From: an uncultured Prevotellaceae bacterium
GTDB lineage: Bacteria; Bacteroidota; Bacteroidia; Bacteroidales; Bacteroidaceae
DNA length: 64,000 bases
Assembly (NCBI GenBank): GCA_946404865.1
Contig: CAMJFC010000003.1
Span: 1 to 64,000, forward strand
Direction of reading: 5' to 3'
Shown: positions 45,500 through 55,211 of the stretch, piece by piece
Layout of the letters: the number at the start of each line of letters is the position of its first letter
How positions within the stretch are numbered: position 1 is the first letter of the stretch
Made by a program: the position numbers and the translations under genes
The notes under the pieces: model-generated
Seen by the model: the letters and a program-made list of their open reading frames with translations, nothing else
What the model was told of the DNA's origin: nothing
The model's database searches: none

Positions 45500-46366
45500 A
45501 TGGCAGAAGTAAGCGAGAAAACAATCGACATCGACCAAATCCTGAAGAGTAAGATGGGGACGAAAGCGAAGTTCGTTCCGGGATTCATGCGTCGGTGGCT
45601 CAAACGTACCATTCATCAGGACGAGGTGAATGCTTTTCTCTGGGAAAGCCGTGATAAGACCGGTGTGGAGTGGCTCGAAGAGTGTGTGCGATATCTCGAC
45701 GCCCATTTGGTGATACACGGTGAGGAGAACCTGCCCGACAAAGACGACGGCCGTTTGTACACGTTTGTCAGCAACCACCCGCTGGGAGGTGCCGACGGCG
45801 TGGCGTTGGGGGCCATCATCGGACGGCATTATGATGGCCGTTTCCGCTATCTGGTCAATGACTTGCTGATGAACCTGCCGGGGCTGGCTCCACTATGCAT
45901 CCCTATCAATAAGACGGGCAACCAAAGCCGTAACTTTCCTGCTATGGTCGAGGCGGGATTCAAAAGCGACCACCACATGCTCATGTTCCCCGCTGGACTC
46001 TGCTCGCGCAAGATTAAGGGCGAGATACACGACCTGCCCTGGAAAAAGACGTTTGTCAGCAAAAGTGTGGAGACCCACCGTGATGTCGTGCCGATACACT
46101 TCACCGGACAGAACTCCAATTTCTTCTACCGTCTGGCTAATATCTGCAAGAAACTCGGCATCAAATTTAATATCGCCATGCTGTATCTGGTCGATGAGAT
46201 GTATAAAAACGTTCACAAGACGTTCACCGTCACCATCGGTAAACCTATCCCCTGGCAGACGTTTGACCATTCGAAAACTCCCGCACAGTGGGCGCAATAT
46301 GTGCAAGACCGCGTGTACGAATTACCCAAGGAATACAAGGCTCAAGAGCCAACCAATGAACAATAA
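45500..46366 (+). CDS. glsA: Glycine-lipid O-acyltransferase (GlsA-like)
   Basis: A 288-residue acyltransferase of the PlsC-like group. The block-I motif is SNHPLGGADG (histidine and aspartate), and MFPAGLCSRK is the third block. It is followed 27 bp later by a GNAT-type N-acyltransferase. In Bacteroides thetaiotaomicron an adjacent pair of the same two types (GlsB and GlsA) makes N-acyl and then N,O-diacyl glycine lipids. The assignment rests on that pairing and the motifs; other phospholipid acylations cannot be excluded. Confidence 0.75.
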   Translation: MAEVSEKTIDIDQILKSKMGTKAKFVPGFMRRWLKRTIHQDEVNAFLWESRDKTGVEWLEECVRYLDAHLVIHGEENLPDKDDGRLYTFVSNHPLGGADGVALGAIIGRHYDGRFRYLVNDLLMNLPGLAPLCIPINKTGNQSRNFPAMVEAGFKSDHHMLMFPAGLCSRKIKGEIHDLPWKKTFVSKSVETHRDVVPIHFTGQNSNFFYRLANICKKLGIKFNIAMLYLVDEMYKNVHKTFTVTIGKPIPWQTFDHSKTPAQWAQYVQDRVYELPKEYKAQEPTNEQ

Positions 46367-46393
46367 CACTGAGGAATCTTTCAACATAACATA

Positions 46394-47392
46394 ATGGCAG
46401 TACCCATCATCCCTCCCGTCAGCAAGGAACTCCTGAAAAGTGAGCTGACACCCGACAAACAACTCCGTATGACCAACAAGAGTCATAACGAGATTTATAT
46501 CGTTGATATCCACAACGCTCCTAATGTGTTGCGTGAGATAGGCCGTCAGCGTGAAGAGGCCTTCCGTGAGGCCGGTGGAGGTACTGGCAAAGAACTGGAT
46601 CTCGATGAGTTCGACTTGATGGAAAACTGCTACAAACAACTCATCGTGTGGAATCCCGAAGAGGAGGAGATTATTGGTGGCTATCGGTATAAATTGGGCA
46701 CTGAAGTGGATTTCGACAGCGAAGGGCAGCCCATCCTTGCCACGGGTCACATGTTCCGTTTCTCGGAGAAGTTCATCAAAGAGTACCTGCCTTATACCAT
46801 CGAACTGGCCCGCTCTTACGTCACACTGCCATATCAGAGCTCGAAGATGGGTGCCAAGAGCCTTTTTGCCCTCGACAACCTATGGGATGGTTTAGGCGCG
46901 CTGACCGTCATCATGCCCAATGCGAAATATTTCTTCGGTAAGATGACCATGTATCCCTCGTACGTGCGTAAGGGCCGTGACATGATTCTCTATTTCTTGA
47001 AAAAACACTTCGATGACAAGGAGAACCTCATCATCCCGATGAATCCGCTCAAGATTGAGTCCGACCCGATGGAACTGGCACGGCTGTTCGACAAACCGAC
47101 GTTTAAGGAAGACTACCGCATCCTCAACCAGGAGATACGCAAACTGGGCTTTAACATCCCGCCGCTGGTCAATGCTTACATGAGCTTGAGCCCTACCATG
47201 AAGATGTTCGGCACAGCCATCAACGACGGTTTCGGTGATGTGGAGGAGACGGGTATCCTTATTGCCGTGGATGAGATTTTGGAGGAGAAACGCGTTCGCC
47301 ACATCGATACTTATATCGCTGCGCACCCCGAAGCACTCCAAATCACTTCAGGCGCTAACAAAGTGATTTACAGAGAAAAAGGCAATTCTTGA
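46394..47392 (+). CDS. glsB: Glycine-lipid N-acyltransferase (GlsB-like, GNAT fold)
   Basis: A 332-residue GNAT-type acyltransferase of the OlsB/hemolysin group, which transfers an acyl chain from acyl-ACP to an amino acid. Visible blocks: REIGRQREEAFREAGGGTG, EIIGGYRYKLG, ELARSYVTLPYQ and a C-terminal region with LNQEIRKLGFNIPPLVNAYMSL. Next to the O-acyltransferase, it should make N-acyl glycine (commendamide type), the precursor of the glycine lipids of Bacteroidetes. Confidence 0.77.
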   Translation: MAVPIIPPVSKELLKSELTPDKQLRMTNKSHNEIYIVDIHNAPNVLREIGRQREEAFREAGGGTGKELDLDEFDLMENCYKQLIVWNPEEEEIIGGYRYKLGTEVDFDSEGQPILATGHMFRFSEKFIKEYLPYTIELARSYVTLPYQSSKMGAKSLFALDNLWDGLGALTVIMPNAKYFFGKMTMYPSYVRKGRDMILYFLKKHFDDKENLIIPMNPLKIESDPMELARLFDKPTFKEDYRILNQEIRKLGFNIPPLVNAYMSLSPTMKMFGTAINDGFGDVEETGILIAVDEILEEKRVRHIDTYIAAHPEALQITSGANKVIYREKGNS

Positions 47393-47469
47393 CAAGCGGG
47401 TTCTCTTCGTTTGTGTAAGAGCCGGATTCAAATACATTTGTAAAGGAAAAGAAACCTTGTTTTTCGCCG

Positions 47470-47490
47470 CCCCGCTCTCTTGTAGTGGGG
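47470..47490 (+). terminator. Possible weak terminator after glsB
   Basis: CCCCGCT (47470-47476) and AGTGGGG (47484-47490) pair with one wobble, followed by TGGAGATATTTTT. Confidence 0.4.
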
Positions 47491-47636
47491 TGGAGATATT
47501 TTTATGCCGGGTCGCCAACGAGTTGCTTGGCTACGATTCTTACACGACGATATTTCAGCCCCTTCGTCCGTTTTCTTGCCATTTGTCACATTTGGTACTA
47601 CCATTCATCACTTTTTCATGCAGAATATCTCAGAAA

Positions 47637-47668
47637 TTTGGAGGGACAAGCAAGAAAATATACCTTTG
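47637..47668 (+). promoter_or_regulatory. Promoter of the DUF418 membrane protein
   Basis: TTTG (47637-47640) and TACCTTTG (47661-47668) 20 bp apart. Leader of about 64 nt. Confidence 0.8.
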
Positions 47669-47736
47669 CAAAAACAAGTCCAACAACATGCAAGGATAAA
47701 AATACGAAGAAGGGGAATGAAAGAAATAAACACTCA

Positions 47737-48858
47737 ATGATTATGTATAAAACCAGCAACTTACCCAACACCCGAATCGATGTGGCCGATGCCTTGAGAG
47801 GCATCGCTGTGGCTGGCATCATTCTGTATCACTCGGTTGAGCACTTCAACATCTTCACACAGGAACCGATTGTCCACACGCTGGCGAGTGACCAGACGGT
47901 GGCCGATGTGTTGGCTTGGCTGTTCTCGGGCAAGATGTACGGTATCTTCGCCATGCTCTTCGGACTAAGTTTCTTCATCATGAACGACAATCAGCAACAG
48001 AAAAGGAAAAATTTCTCGGGGCGTTTCGCCTGGCGTATGTGTCTGCTGTTCATGTTTGGCATTGTGAATATAGCCTTCTACGATGGTGATATCCTAATGC
48101 TCTATGCTTGTTATGGTTTACTGCTTATCCCCATCAGCTATCTGCCGTCGAAAGCCGTGTGGTGCATCATCGCCTTGCTGGCCATCCAGCCCGTAGAACT
48201 GTTTTGTCTGCTGACGGGTTATGAGATTGACCATACCAGATTCTATGAGATATCTGGCATCATCAATGCCGCTCACGAACATGGTACGTTCTGGGAGAAC
48301 ACCCTCACCAACTTGCGGTATGGTTTTGAGGTGAATCTGCGGTTCAATATTTTCAGCGGACGATTGACGCAACTGCTCTGTCTCTTTATCCTCGGGATGC
48401 AGTTGGGGCGCCAGAGGCTGTTCTATAACGAGGGGCGTAACTTGCAGATATGGCATAAAATCCTCTGCATATCGGCTGCAATCGTCATTGTGATGAGCGT
48501 TGTGGACTACAGCCCTGTTGCATCCTGGCTCAAATCCATCTACAACCTCGTTATTTTGCTGATGATTGTCTCGGCTGTCGTCTCAGCGTGGTATGCCTTC
48601 GAGGGTGTTCGTCGGGTGCTCCATCATCTCTGTATCTTCGGTCGCATGAGTCTTACCAACTATCTGCTCCAATCTATTATCGGCTGTGCCATCTTCTGCG
48701 GCTACGGCCTCGGCTGTTATTATAAGTTAGGCATCACTTACGCCGTCATGATAGGTCTCATGATGGTCGTCGCCCAATATGTCTTCTGCCGATATTGGTT
48801 TAGCAGCCATCAGCGCGGCCCGTTAGAGGGGGTGTGGAGAAAACTCACATGGATATAG
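47737..48858 (+). CDS. DUF418 family membrane protein
   Basis: A 373-residue polytopic membrane protein with about nine to ten hydrophobic helices. The N-terminal RIDVADALRGIAVAGIILYH and the later FGRMSLTNYLLQSIIG are the marks of DUF418 and of related membrane acyltransferase-like proteins. The start at 47737 (or 47743) follows the promoter; the longer open frame upstream is not used. Substrate unknown. Confidence 0.85.
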   Translation: MIMYKTSNLPNTRIDVADALRGIAVAGIILYHSVEHFNIFTQEPIVHTLASDQTVADVLAWLFSGKMYGIFAMLFGLSFFIMNDNQQQKRKNFSGRFAWRMCLLFMFGIVNIAFYDGDILMLYACYGLLLIPISYLPSKAVWCIIALLAIQPVELFCLLTGYEIDHTRFYEISGIINAAHEHGTFWENTLTNLRYGFEVNLRFNIFSGRLTQLLCLFILGMQLGRQRLFYNEGRNLQIWHKILCISAAIVIVMSVVDYSPVASWLKSIYNLVILLMIVSAVVSAWYAFEGVRRVLHHLCIFGRMSLTNYLLQSIIGCAIFCGYGLGCYYKLGITYAVMIGLMMVVAQYVFCRYWFSSHQRGPLEGVWRKLTWI

Positions 48859-48871
48859 AAACGGTAAGGAC

Positions 48872-50209
48872 CTACACAATCGGCAGGGCCACGCCCATAA
48901 TCTTTTGGTACACATCGAGGGCGTACACATCGGTCATGCCGCTGATGTAGTCGATGACAGCCATGATGCGAGCCTCCAAGTCGGGCGCGTCGATGTCGTA
49001 CTGGCTGCTCACACGCCCGATGAGTTGTTGTGAATAATAACGGTCGGGCGACATCACCGCGTCAATCATGTGGCTCATCAAGGTATCCATGATTTTATAA
49101 CCAGACAACTCAACGTCTAATACCGGTTTGCTGTTGTAGATTCTTTTTTTGGAAATCTTTTTGCATGTGTCGTAGGCATTACGCACGCGCTCACTGGTGT
49201 GCTTCACCAGACTGCCCGTAAACGTGCCGTCAAGAATCTCTGCCTCATGGTCGATGAACGCTCCGGCGCACTCATGCTCTAAGATGCCGATGACACAAGC
49301 ACGCATATAGGTGATTTTCTCATTGTCATCATCGATGCACTCATCTACTATTCGTTGCAGGATATGTTGCTGCGTCGGTTCGTCGAAGGACCCGAGCAGC
49401 AAATGGGTTGTCTCCTCAAACGACAGCAGATGCAACTTATGGGCGTCCTCGATGTCCATAATCTCGTAACAAATATCATCGGCCGCCTCTACCAGATAGA
49501 CCAGCGGGTGGCGCGCATATTGCAGTGGCGCGCCGGGTTCTGACAACCGACGTATGCCTAAGTCGTCTGCAATGCGCTGATAATCAGATTGCTCTGTGGT
49601 GAAGAAGCCAAACTTGCCGTGCGTGCCCGCCAACGAAGAGGCGAAGGGATATTTGACAATCGATGCCAGCATAGAATAGGTGAGCACGAACCCGCCCGGA
49701 CGGCGGCCCTTGAACTGATGCGTGAGCAACCGGAAGGCATTGGCATTGCCCTCGAAATGGGTCACATCGTTCCAAAACGCTTCGCTCACCTGATGGCGCA
49801 GTGCCAATCCTTTGCCCTCACTGAAAAAGGTCTGTATCGCCTTCTCACCCGAATGGCCGAAAGGCGGGTTGCCCATGTCGTGCGCCAGGCAGGCGGCCGA
49901 CACGATGGTGCCAATCTCCTCAAACAAAGTGCCGCGCAGTTCGGGATGGAGGGCGCACAATCTGCGCGTCACATCATTGCCAAGCGACATGCCCACGCTC
50001 GCCACTTCCAGACTGTGCGTCAGTCGGTTGTGAACAAATATACTGCCAGGCAAAGGGAACACCTGCGTCTTGTTCTGTAACCGGCGAAAAGGCGCCGAGA
50101 AAATCAGACGGTCATAATCGCGCTTAAACTCCGAGCGGTCGTCGTGCCGTTGCGCGTGGCGGTTTTCTTGTCCCAACCGCTTGTTTGATATCAATTGTTG
50201 CCATTCCAT
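48872..50209 (-). CDS. dgt: Deoxyguanosinetriphosphate triphosphohydrolase-like protein
   Basis: A 445-residue HD-domain dNTPase. The first histidines are in RLTHSLEVASVG, the HD pair in AHDMGNPPFGHSGE, and the later aspartate in VEAADDICYEIMD. It releases triphosphate from dGTP or other dNTPs and so tunes nucleotide pools. It diverges from dut. The -7 box lies so near the ATG that the mRNA may have no leader. Confidence 0.93.
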   Translation of the reverse strand: MEWQQLISNKRLGQENRHAQRHDDRSEFKRDYDRLIFSAPFRRLQNKTQVFPLPGSIFVHNRLTHSLEVASVGMSLGNDVTRRLCALHPELRGTLFEEIGTIVSAACLAHDMGNPPFGHSGEKAIQTFFSEGKGLALRHQVSEAFWNDVTHFEGNANAFRLLTHQFKGRRPGGFVLTYSMLASIVKYPFASSLAGTHGKFGFFTTEQSDYQRIADDLGIRRLSEPGAPLQYARHPLVYLVEAADDICYEIMDIEDAHKLHLLSFEETTHLLLGSFDEPTQQHILQRIVDECIDDDNEKITYMRACVIGILEHECAGAFIDHEAEILDGTFTGSLVKHTSERVRNAYDTCKKISKKRIYNSKPVLDVELSGYKIMDTLMSHMIDAVMSPDRYYSQQLIGRVSSQYDIDAPDLEARIMAVIDYISGMTDVYALDVYQKIMGVALPIV

Positions 50210-50213
50210 GATG

Positions 50214-50221
50214 CAAAAGTA
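50214..50221 (-). promoter_or_regulatory. dgt promoter -7 box
   Basis: CAAAAGTA gives TACTTTTG on the minus strand. Transcription would start at or next to the A of the ATG (50209). Confidence 0.6.
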
Positions 50222-50285
50222 ATCTAAAATTGGTGAAAAACGTGCATTTCCGCTCCGAAAATGACGGGAAATGATTATTTATCAT

Positions 50286-50293
50286 TATTTTTG
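50286..50293 (+). promoter_or_regulatory. dut operon promoter -7 box
   Basis: TATTTTTG matches TAnnTTTG, 29 bp before the dut start. Confidence 0.6.
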
Positions 50294-50322
50294 CACAAAA
50301 ATCAGAACACGTCATCCACAAT

Positions 50323-50757
50323 ATGAAGATAAAGGTTGTGAACAAGGGGCGTCAGCCCCTGCCCCGGTATGCCACGCCGCAGAGTGCCGGTATGGACCTG
50401 AGAGCCAATGTCGATGAGCCGGTGGTGCTCCGTCCCTTGGAGCGGAAACTCATCCCCACAGGCTTGTTCATCGCCCTGCCGCCGGGCTACGAGGCGCAGG
50501 TGCGACCCCGCAGCGGTCTGGCCTTGAAACATGGCATCACCGTGCTCAATGCTCCTGGTACCATCGATGCCGACTATCGGGGCGAGGTGGGAGTGCTGTT
50601 GGTAAATCTCTCCGACGAGGCGTTTGTTATCAACGATGGCGAACGCGTCGCGCAGATGGTGATTGCCCGGCATGAACAAGGAGAGTGGGAGCCCGTCGAG
50701 GCGCTCGATGAAACCGAGCGTGGTACTGGCGGATACGGACATACTGGCGTGAAATAA
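50323..50757 (+). CDS. dut: dUTP diphosphatase
   Basis: A 144-residue trimeric dUTPase. All five family motifs are present: [35 protein letters not shown] and the flexible C-terminal [10 protein letters not shown]. It makes dUMP and keeps uracil out of DNA. It leads an operon with a TPR protein, a DUF4292 lipoprotein and an EnvC-like protein, and diverges from dgt. Confidence 0.97.
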   Translation: MKIKVVNKGRQPLPRYATPQSAGMDLRANVDEPVVLRPLERKLIPTGLFIALPPGYEAQVRPRSGLALKHGITVLNAPGTIDADYRGEVGVLLVNLSDEAFVINDGERVAQMVIARHEQGEWEPVEALDETERGTGGYGHTGVK

Positions 50758-50767
50758 CCCTCTTGCG

Positions 50768-52498
50768 ATGAAACGACACAGAATCGTCAACATTCTCATC
50801 GGTCTCCTCTGTGCCTGGATGGTCACTACTGACATGGCAGCGCAGGAGACATCGGTGCTGTCGGCCAATGACCAGCGGCGATATGAGTATTTCTATCTTG
50901 AGGCTCTGCGCGAACAGCAGCAAGGCAACTATGCCAATGCGTTCGCGCTCTTGCAGCATTGTCTCGAAATCAACCCTGATGCGGCGGAGGCCTACTACAC
51001 ACTCTCGTCATACTACGTGGAGATGGACAATGACAGTGCCATGATTCGTTGCATGCAAAAGGCGGCGGCACTCGCGCCCGATAACGACACTTATCTGGAG
51101 CGGTTGGGGCAGACTTATCTCAAGACCCACAAATACGATGAGGCCATCGACATCTACGAGCAATTGGCTGACCATAACCGGCACCGGGAGGATGTGCTCG
51201 ATGTGCTGCAGCAACTCTACCATTATAAAAAAGACTATCCCAACCTCATCGCAACACTCGACCGCATCGAACTGATTGAGGGCAATTCAGAGGAGACGGC
51301 ATTGGCCAAGATGCAAATCTATTCCTTGCAAGGGAAGAAAAACGAAGAGTTTCGTGTGCTCAAAGAATTGGTGCAGAAACACCCGTACGACCTCAACTAC
51401 AGGGTGATGACCGGCAACTGGCTACTGCAAAACGATAGGCCCAAAGAGGCGCTGAATGAATACCGCGCCGTATTGAAGCAAGACCCCGACAATCAGGCGG
51501 TGCAGTTCTCTCTGCTCGATTATTACAAAGCGCAAGGACAGGACAAGGCGGCTGAACAACTGCGCGAGCGTCTGCTCATGAGCGACAAGACCGACACCGA
51601 GAATAAGGTGCTGCTCATCCGACAGATTATCAATGAGAATGAACAGGCTGGCGGTGATAGTACCGCCGTGCTGGCTCTGTTTGAACGGGTGCTTGACACT
51701 CCTAAACCCAGCGCCGACATTGCCGAATTGCGGGCCGCCTACATGGACCTGAAGAAGATGCCAACCGACAGTATCAACGCGGCCTTGAGGAGGGTGCTGC
51801 AAATCGCTCCCGACAATGCCGGGGCACGCTTGCACCTCATCCAGTCTGTCTGGGGCACTGAGGATTACGATGCTGTCATCGCACTCTGCCGGCCCGCGTT
51901 GGAATACAATCCCGACGAGATGGCTTTCTACTACTACCTCGGTGTGGCCCACTATCAGAAAGATGAGCACGACGAGGCGCTTGATGCTTTCCGGCGTGGT
52001 GTGAGCCAAATCAACTCGGAGAGCAACCATGCCATCGTGTCGGATTTCTATTCCATTATGGGCGACATCCTCCACCAAAAAGGATTAGACGATGAGGCTT
52101 TCGCCGCCTACGACAGTTGCCTGCAATGGAACCCGGACAATGTGCCCTGTCTCAACAACTATGCCTACTATCTCAGCGTGAGGGGCGAGGACCTGCAAAA
52201 AGCAGAGCGCATGAGCTACCGCACCATCAAGGCACATCCCGACAGCGGCACATATCTCGACACGTATGCTTGGATTCTCTTCATGCAGGGACGTTACGAA
52301 GAGGCGCAAATCTATATCGACCAGGCCCTGAAGAACTATGATGAGCCCAATGGCGAAGTACTGGAGCATGCCGGCGACATCGCGGCCAACAACGGCGATA
52401 TCAACAAAGCCCTCGATTATTGGCAGCAGGCATTAGCAGCAGGCGGGGGGACGACTCTCTTGGAACAAAAAATCAAACAAAAAAAATATCTCAAGTAG
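50768..52498 (+). CDS. Exported TPR-repeat protein
   Basis: A 576-residue protein with a signal peptide (about 1-25, ending MAAQ) and at least ten tetratricopeptide-like repeats (PDAAEAYYTLSSYYVEMDN, NDTYLERLGQTYLKTHKYDEAID, PDEMAFYYYLGVAHYQKDEHDEALDAF). It is a periplasmic or outer-membrane scaffold by type. It is 10 bp after dut and 34 bp before the lipoprotein gene; the same neighbours are common in Bacteroidetes. Function unknown. Confidence 0.88.
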   Translation: MKRHRIVNILIGLLCAWMVTTDMAAQETSVLSANDQRRYEYFYLEALREQQQGNYANAFALLQHCLEINPDAAEAYYTLSSYYVEMDNDSAMIRCMQKAAALAPDNDTYLERLGQTYLKTHKYDEAIDIYEQLADHNRHREDVLDVLQQLYHYKKDYPNLIATLDRIELIEGNSEETALAKMQIYSLQGKKNEEFRVLKELVQKHPYDLNYRVMTGNWLLQNDRPKEALNEYRAVLKQDPDNQAVQFSLLDYYKAQGQDKAAEQLRERLLMSDKTDTENKVLLIRQIINENEQAGGDSTAVLALFERVLDTPKPSADIAELRAAYMDLKKMPTDSINAALRRVLQIAPDNAGARLHLIQSVWGTEDYDAVIALCRPALEYNPDEMAFYYYLGVAHYQKDEHDEALDAFRRGVSQINSESNHAIVSDFYSIMGDILHQKGLDDEAFAAYDSCLQWNPDNVPCLNNYAYYLSVRGEDLQKAERMSYRTIKAHPDSGTYLDTYAWILFMQGRYEEAQIYIDQALKNYDEPNGEVLEHAGDIAANNGDINKALDYWQQALAAGGGTTLLEQKIKQKKYLK

Positions 52499-52532
52499 GA
52501 GAGGATAAGTGTTAGACGCAACAAATAAAAAA

Positions 52533-53456
52533 ATGAAGAAACACCTATTTATATCTTTCTTGGCAGCAGCACTCCTGCTCGGGGCGTGTGGCACCAAAAA
52601 CAAAGTGGTGGACGGCAAAAAGCCAAAAACACAAAAGACCGATGCACAAACGGGCGCTACCGCTCAGACGGGTGGTGCCGGTACTGCCACCATGGATGCC
52701 GCGCAGAAACTGAATATCGTCAGGTCCACTGCCGACCAAGCTGTCTATCAGCGCAATGTCGTGGCAAAAATCGATTTCACGGTCAACACGGGGTCGAAAG
52801 ACATCACTCTCGACGGACAGTTGCGCATGAAACGCGACGAGGTGATACGCCTTCAGATATCACCGCTCGGTCTGGTCGAGGTGGCACGCATTGAGTTCAC
52901 TCCCGATTATGTCCTGCTCATGGACCGCGTGCACAAGACTTATATCAAGGGGCGTTATGACGAGATCGGTTTCTTACGCCGTAATGGCCTCAATTTCTAC
53001 TCTTTGCAAGCTCTTTTCTGGAACCAGCTCTTCGTGCCGGGCAAGAACAAAGTGGGCGAGGCGGAATATGCCATGTATGATGTGGACCTGACACCGGTAC
53101 GGCATATCCTTTTCAAACAGAACCGGATGGATTTCGCATGGACGGTGGCTGAAGGTGCTTCCGACGCAGGACGTATCAATCAAGCCACAGTGACTTACGC
53201 TGACCCCAATTCCGGCGACTCGAAGTTGGAGTGGAACTACAGCGATTTCCGCAGCATGGGCTCGAAATGGTTTCCTTACGACCATCAGGTCAAATTCTCT
53301 TCCGCGGCCGTCAATGCAAAAAAAGCGGTGAAGGTGAGGATGAAAATCAATAAGGTGACCGACGACGGCGGATGGGACACCCAGACCAGCGTCTCCGACA
53401 AATATAAAAAGGTGACAGCTGAGGATATCTTACAACAAATCACGGGGAGGGAATAA
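52533..53456 (+). CDS. DUF4292 lipoprotein
   Basis: A 307-residue lipoprotein: signal peptide with lipobox LLLGAC (C about 19), a basic, threonine-rich linker, then a beta-rich domain (about 55-300) with repeated strand pairs (LDGQLRMKRDEVIRLQISPLGLVEVARIEFTPDYVLLMDR) typical of DUF4292, distantly similar to LolA/LolB folds. The start is taken at 52533. Its stop shares a base with the start of the following EnvC-like gene (TAATG). A role in envelope assembly is inferred. Confidence 0.82.
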   Translation: MKKHLFISFLAAALLLGACGTKNKVVDGKKPKTQKTDAQTGATAQTGGAGTATMDAAQKLNIVRSTADQAVYQRNVVAKIDFTVNTGSKDITLDGQLRMKRDEVIRLQISPLGLVEVARIEFTPDYVLLMDRVHKTYIKGRYDEIGFLRRNGLNFYSLQALFWNQLFVPGKNKVGEAEYAMYDVDLTPVRHILFKQNRMDFAWTVAEGASDAGRINQATVTYADPNSGDSKLEWNYSDFRSMGSKWFPYDHQVKFSSAAVNAKKAVKVRMKINKVTDDGGWDTQTSVSDKYKKVTAEDILQQITGRE

Positions 53457-55207
53457 TGAGACGTATCGTAATATTATTGTTGCTTGCTTTGGTGTGTTCG
53501 ACGACGGTCAACGCACAGCAACGTCGTGGCGGTAAGGCCAAGACTCAACAGACGACTACCAACAAGAATAAGCAGCAGAACAACAAAAAAGGCAAAAAAG
53601 GGAAAGGTAAGGGCAAAGGCAATACCGCCGATTATACTAACGAAGAGATACGCGGACTGCAAAACCAACGCTCGCAGATTCAGCAGGAAATCAAAACCCA
53701 GCAGACCAAACTCAGTGCCAATAAGGCCGATGTGGAGAAACGGCTGCAAACGTTGGTCGAGATTAACGGCGAGATTGACAACCATCAACGGGAAATTGAC
53801 GGATTCGAGGAGGAAATCGTCAATATCAACGATAAAATTAAACTCTTAGAGGCGCAAATCAGCAGCTTGCAAAAACAACTTGACGACCGCAAACAGAAGT
53901 ATGTGAAGTCGATGCGCTATCTGGCTCGGCACAGGTCCATCCAAGACAAACTGATGTTCGTGTTCAGTGCCAAAAACCTCACCCAGGCGTACCGTCGGTT
54001 GCGGTTCGTGCGCGAATATGCCAAGTACCAACGGGTGCAGGGTGAGATTATCAAACAGAAACAAGCCGAGATTGACAAAAAACGCGACCAACTACGATTG
54101 GCGCGTAGCGACAAAAACACCCTTGTGAAAAAAGGTAAGGATGCTCAGCGCGCCTTGCAGGTCAAACAAGAAGAACAGCAACATGTGGTGAACAGCCTGC
54201 AAAAAGAACAGAAAGCCATTCAGGGCATCATCGACGAGCAGCAAAGGAAATATGCCGCATTGAACAATGAGATTGACCGCTTGGTGGCCATTGAAATGGA
54301 GAAGGCCCGCCAACGTGCCGAGGCTGAGCGCAAGGCACGTGAGGAGGCCGAACGGGTGGCAAGGGCCGAACGGGAGAAAAAACGGAAAGAGGAACTGGCT
54401 CGAAAGAAGGCTGAAGCCGAGGCTCGGGCCCGTGAGAACGAGCGGCGTATCGCTGAGGCAAGGGCCGAGGAGGCTCGCCGGCGCGAGGCGGCACAAAAAG
54501 CAGAGCGCGAGGCGGCTGAGGCCAAAGCACGCGAAGCGGAAATCAGACGACGTAATGCGGAGCGCGAGGAGGCTGAGCGCAGCAAGCGCGAGATGGCGCG
54601 GGCCGAGAAAGCTGAACGTGAACGGCAACGCAAGGAGCAGGAGGCCGCTGCAGCCGAACAAGCGGCACGTGAGGCAGCGGCGGCACGCGAGGCTGCCGAA
54701 CGCAAAGCCGCAGCCGAACGTGAGCGGGCGGCCAGGGAAATGGCTGCCGCCAATGAACGTTTCGAAGAGGCTCCTGCAGAGTCGCTCTCAACTGCCGACC
54801 GGCGCATGAGCGGGTCGTTCAGCAGTTACAAAGGACGGTTGCCCATGCCTGTGAGTGGCAACTGCCGCATCGTCAGCCATTTCGGCACTCGTAATGTCGA
54901 AGGATTGCGCGATGTGAAGTTAGACAATAAGGGTATCAATATCTTAGGACAGCCCGGAGCCACCGTGCGCAGCGTGTTCGACGGCGAGGTGAGTGCCGTC
55001 AGTGATGTGGGTGGCATGATGGTGGTGATGGTGCGTCATGGCAGTTATATCTCCGTCTATTGCAACCTGAAGAACATCGCCGTTCGTGCTGGACAGCATG
55101 TCACCATGAACCAACGTCTTGGCACCGTAGGCGGTGACAACACCCTCCATTTCCAGTTGCGCCACGAGAAAGACAAACTCAACCCTGAGGCATGGATCGG
55201 ACGGTGA
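53456..55207 (+). CDS. EnvC-like murein hydrolase activator (degenerate LytM)
   Basis: A 583-residue exported protein: signal peptide (1-21), basic linker, a coiled coil (about 60-280), an alanine-, glutamate- and arginine-rich single helix (about 285-440) and a C-terminal LytM/M23 domain (about 460-583). The domain lacks the metal ligands: the HxxxD motif reads NKGINI, the HxH motif reads TLHF, and the usual YAHL reads YCNL. That is the condition of EnvC and NlpD of Escherichia coli, which activate amidases at the septum without cutting wall themselves. The coiled coil also matches EnvC. The likely partner amidase is not in the window. Confidence 0.85.
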   Translation: MRRIVILLLLALVCSTTVNAQQRRGGKAKTQQTTTNKNKQQNNKKGKKGKGKGKGNTADYTNEEIRGLQNQRSQIQQEIKTQQTKLSANKADVEKRLQTLVEINGEIDNHQREIDGFEEEIVNINDKIKLLEAQISSLQKQLDDRKQKYVKSMRYLARHRSIQDKLMFVFSAKNLTQAYRRLRFVREYAKYQRVQGEIIKQKQAEIDKKRDQLRLARSDKNTLVKKGKDAQRALQVKQEEQQHVVNSLQKEQKAIQGIIDEQQRKYAALNNEIDRLVAIEMEKARQRAEAERKAREEAERVARAEREKKRKEELARKKAEAEARARENERRIAEARAEEARRREAAQKAEREAAEAKAREAEIRRRNAEREEAERSKREMARAEKAERERQRKEQEAAAAEQAAREAAAAREAAERKAAAERERAAREMAAANERFEEAPAESLSTADRRMSGSFSSYKGRLPMPVSGNCRIVSHFGTRNVEGLRDVKLDNKGINILGQPGATVRSVFDGEVSAVSDVGGMMVVMVRHGSYISVYCNLKNIAVRAGQHVTMNQRLGTVGGDNTLHFQLRHEKDKLNPEAWIGR

Positions 55208-55211
55208 GGAC

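Larger units (their letters stand above)
47393..47736. other. Intergenic region before the DUF418 gene
   Basis: It holds a weak hairpin after glsB (47470-47490) and a full promoter (47637-47668). A reading frame open from 47485 runs through it into the DUF418 gene, but it precedes the promoter and has no protein character. Confidence 0.65.

Noticed and set aside
47485..47736. Upstream extension of the DUF418 gene
   Set aside because: The extension precedes the promoter at 47637-47668 and reads as non-protein sequence.
54220..54807. Serine/alanine/arginine-rich frame opposite the EnvC-like helix
   Set aside because: It mirrors the repetitive A/E/R codons of the real gene.
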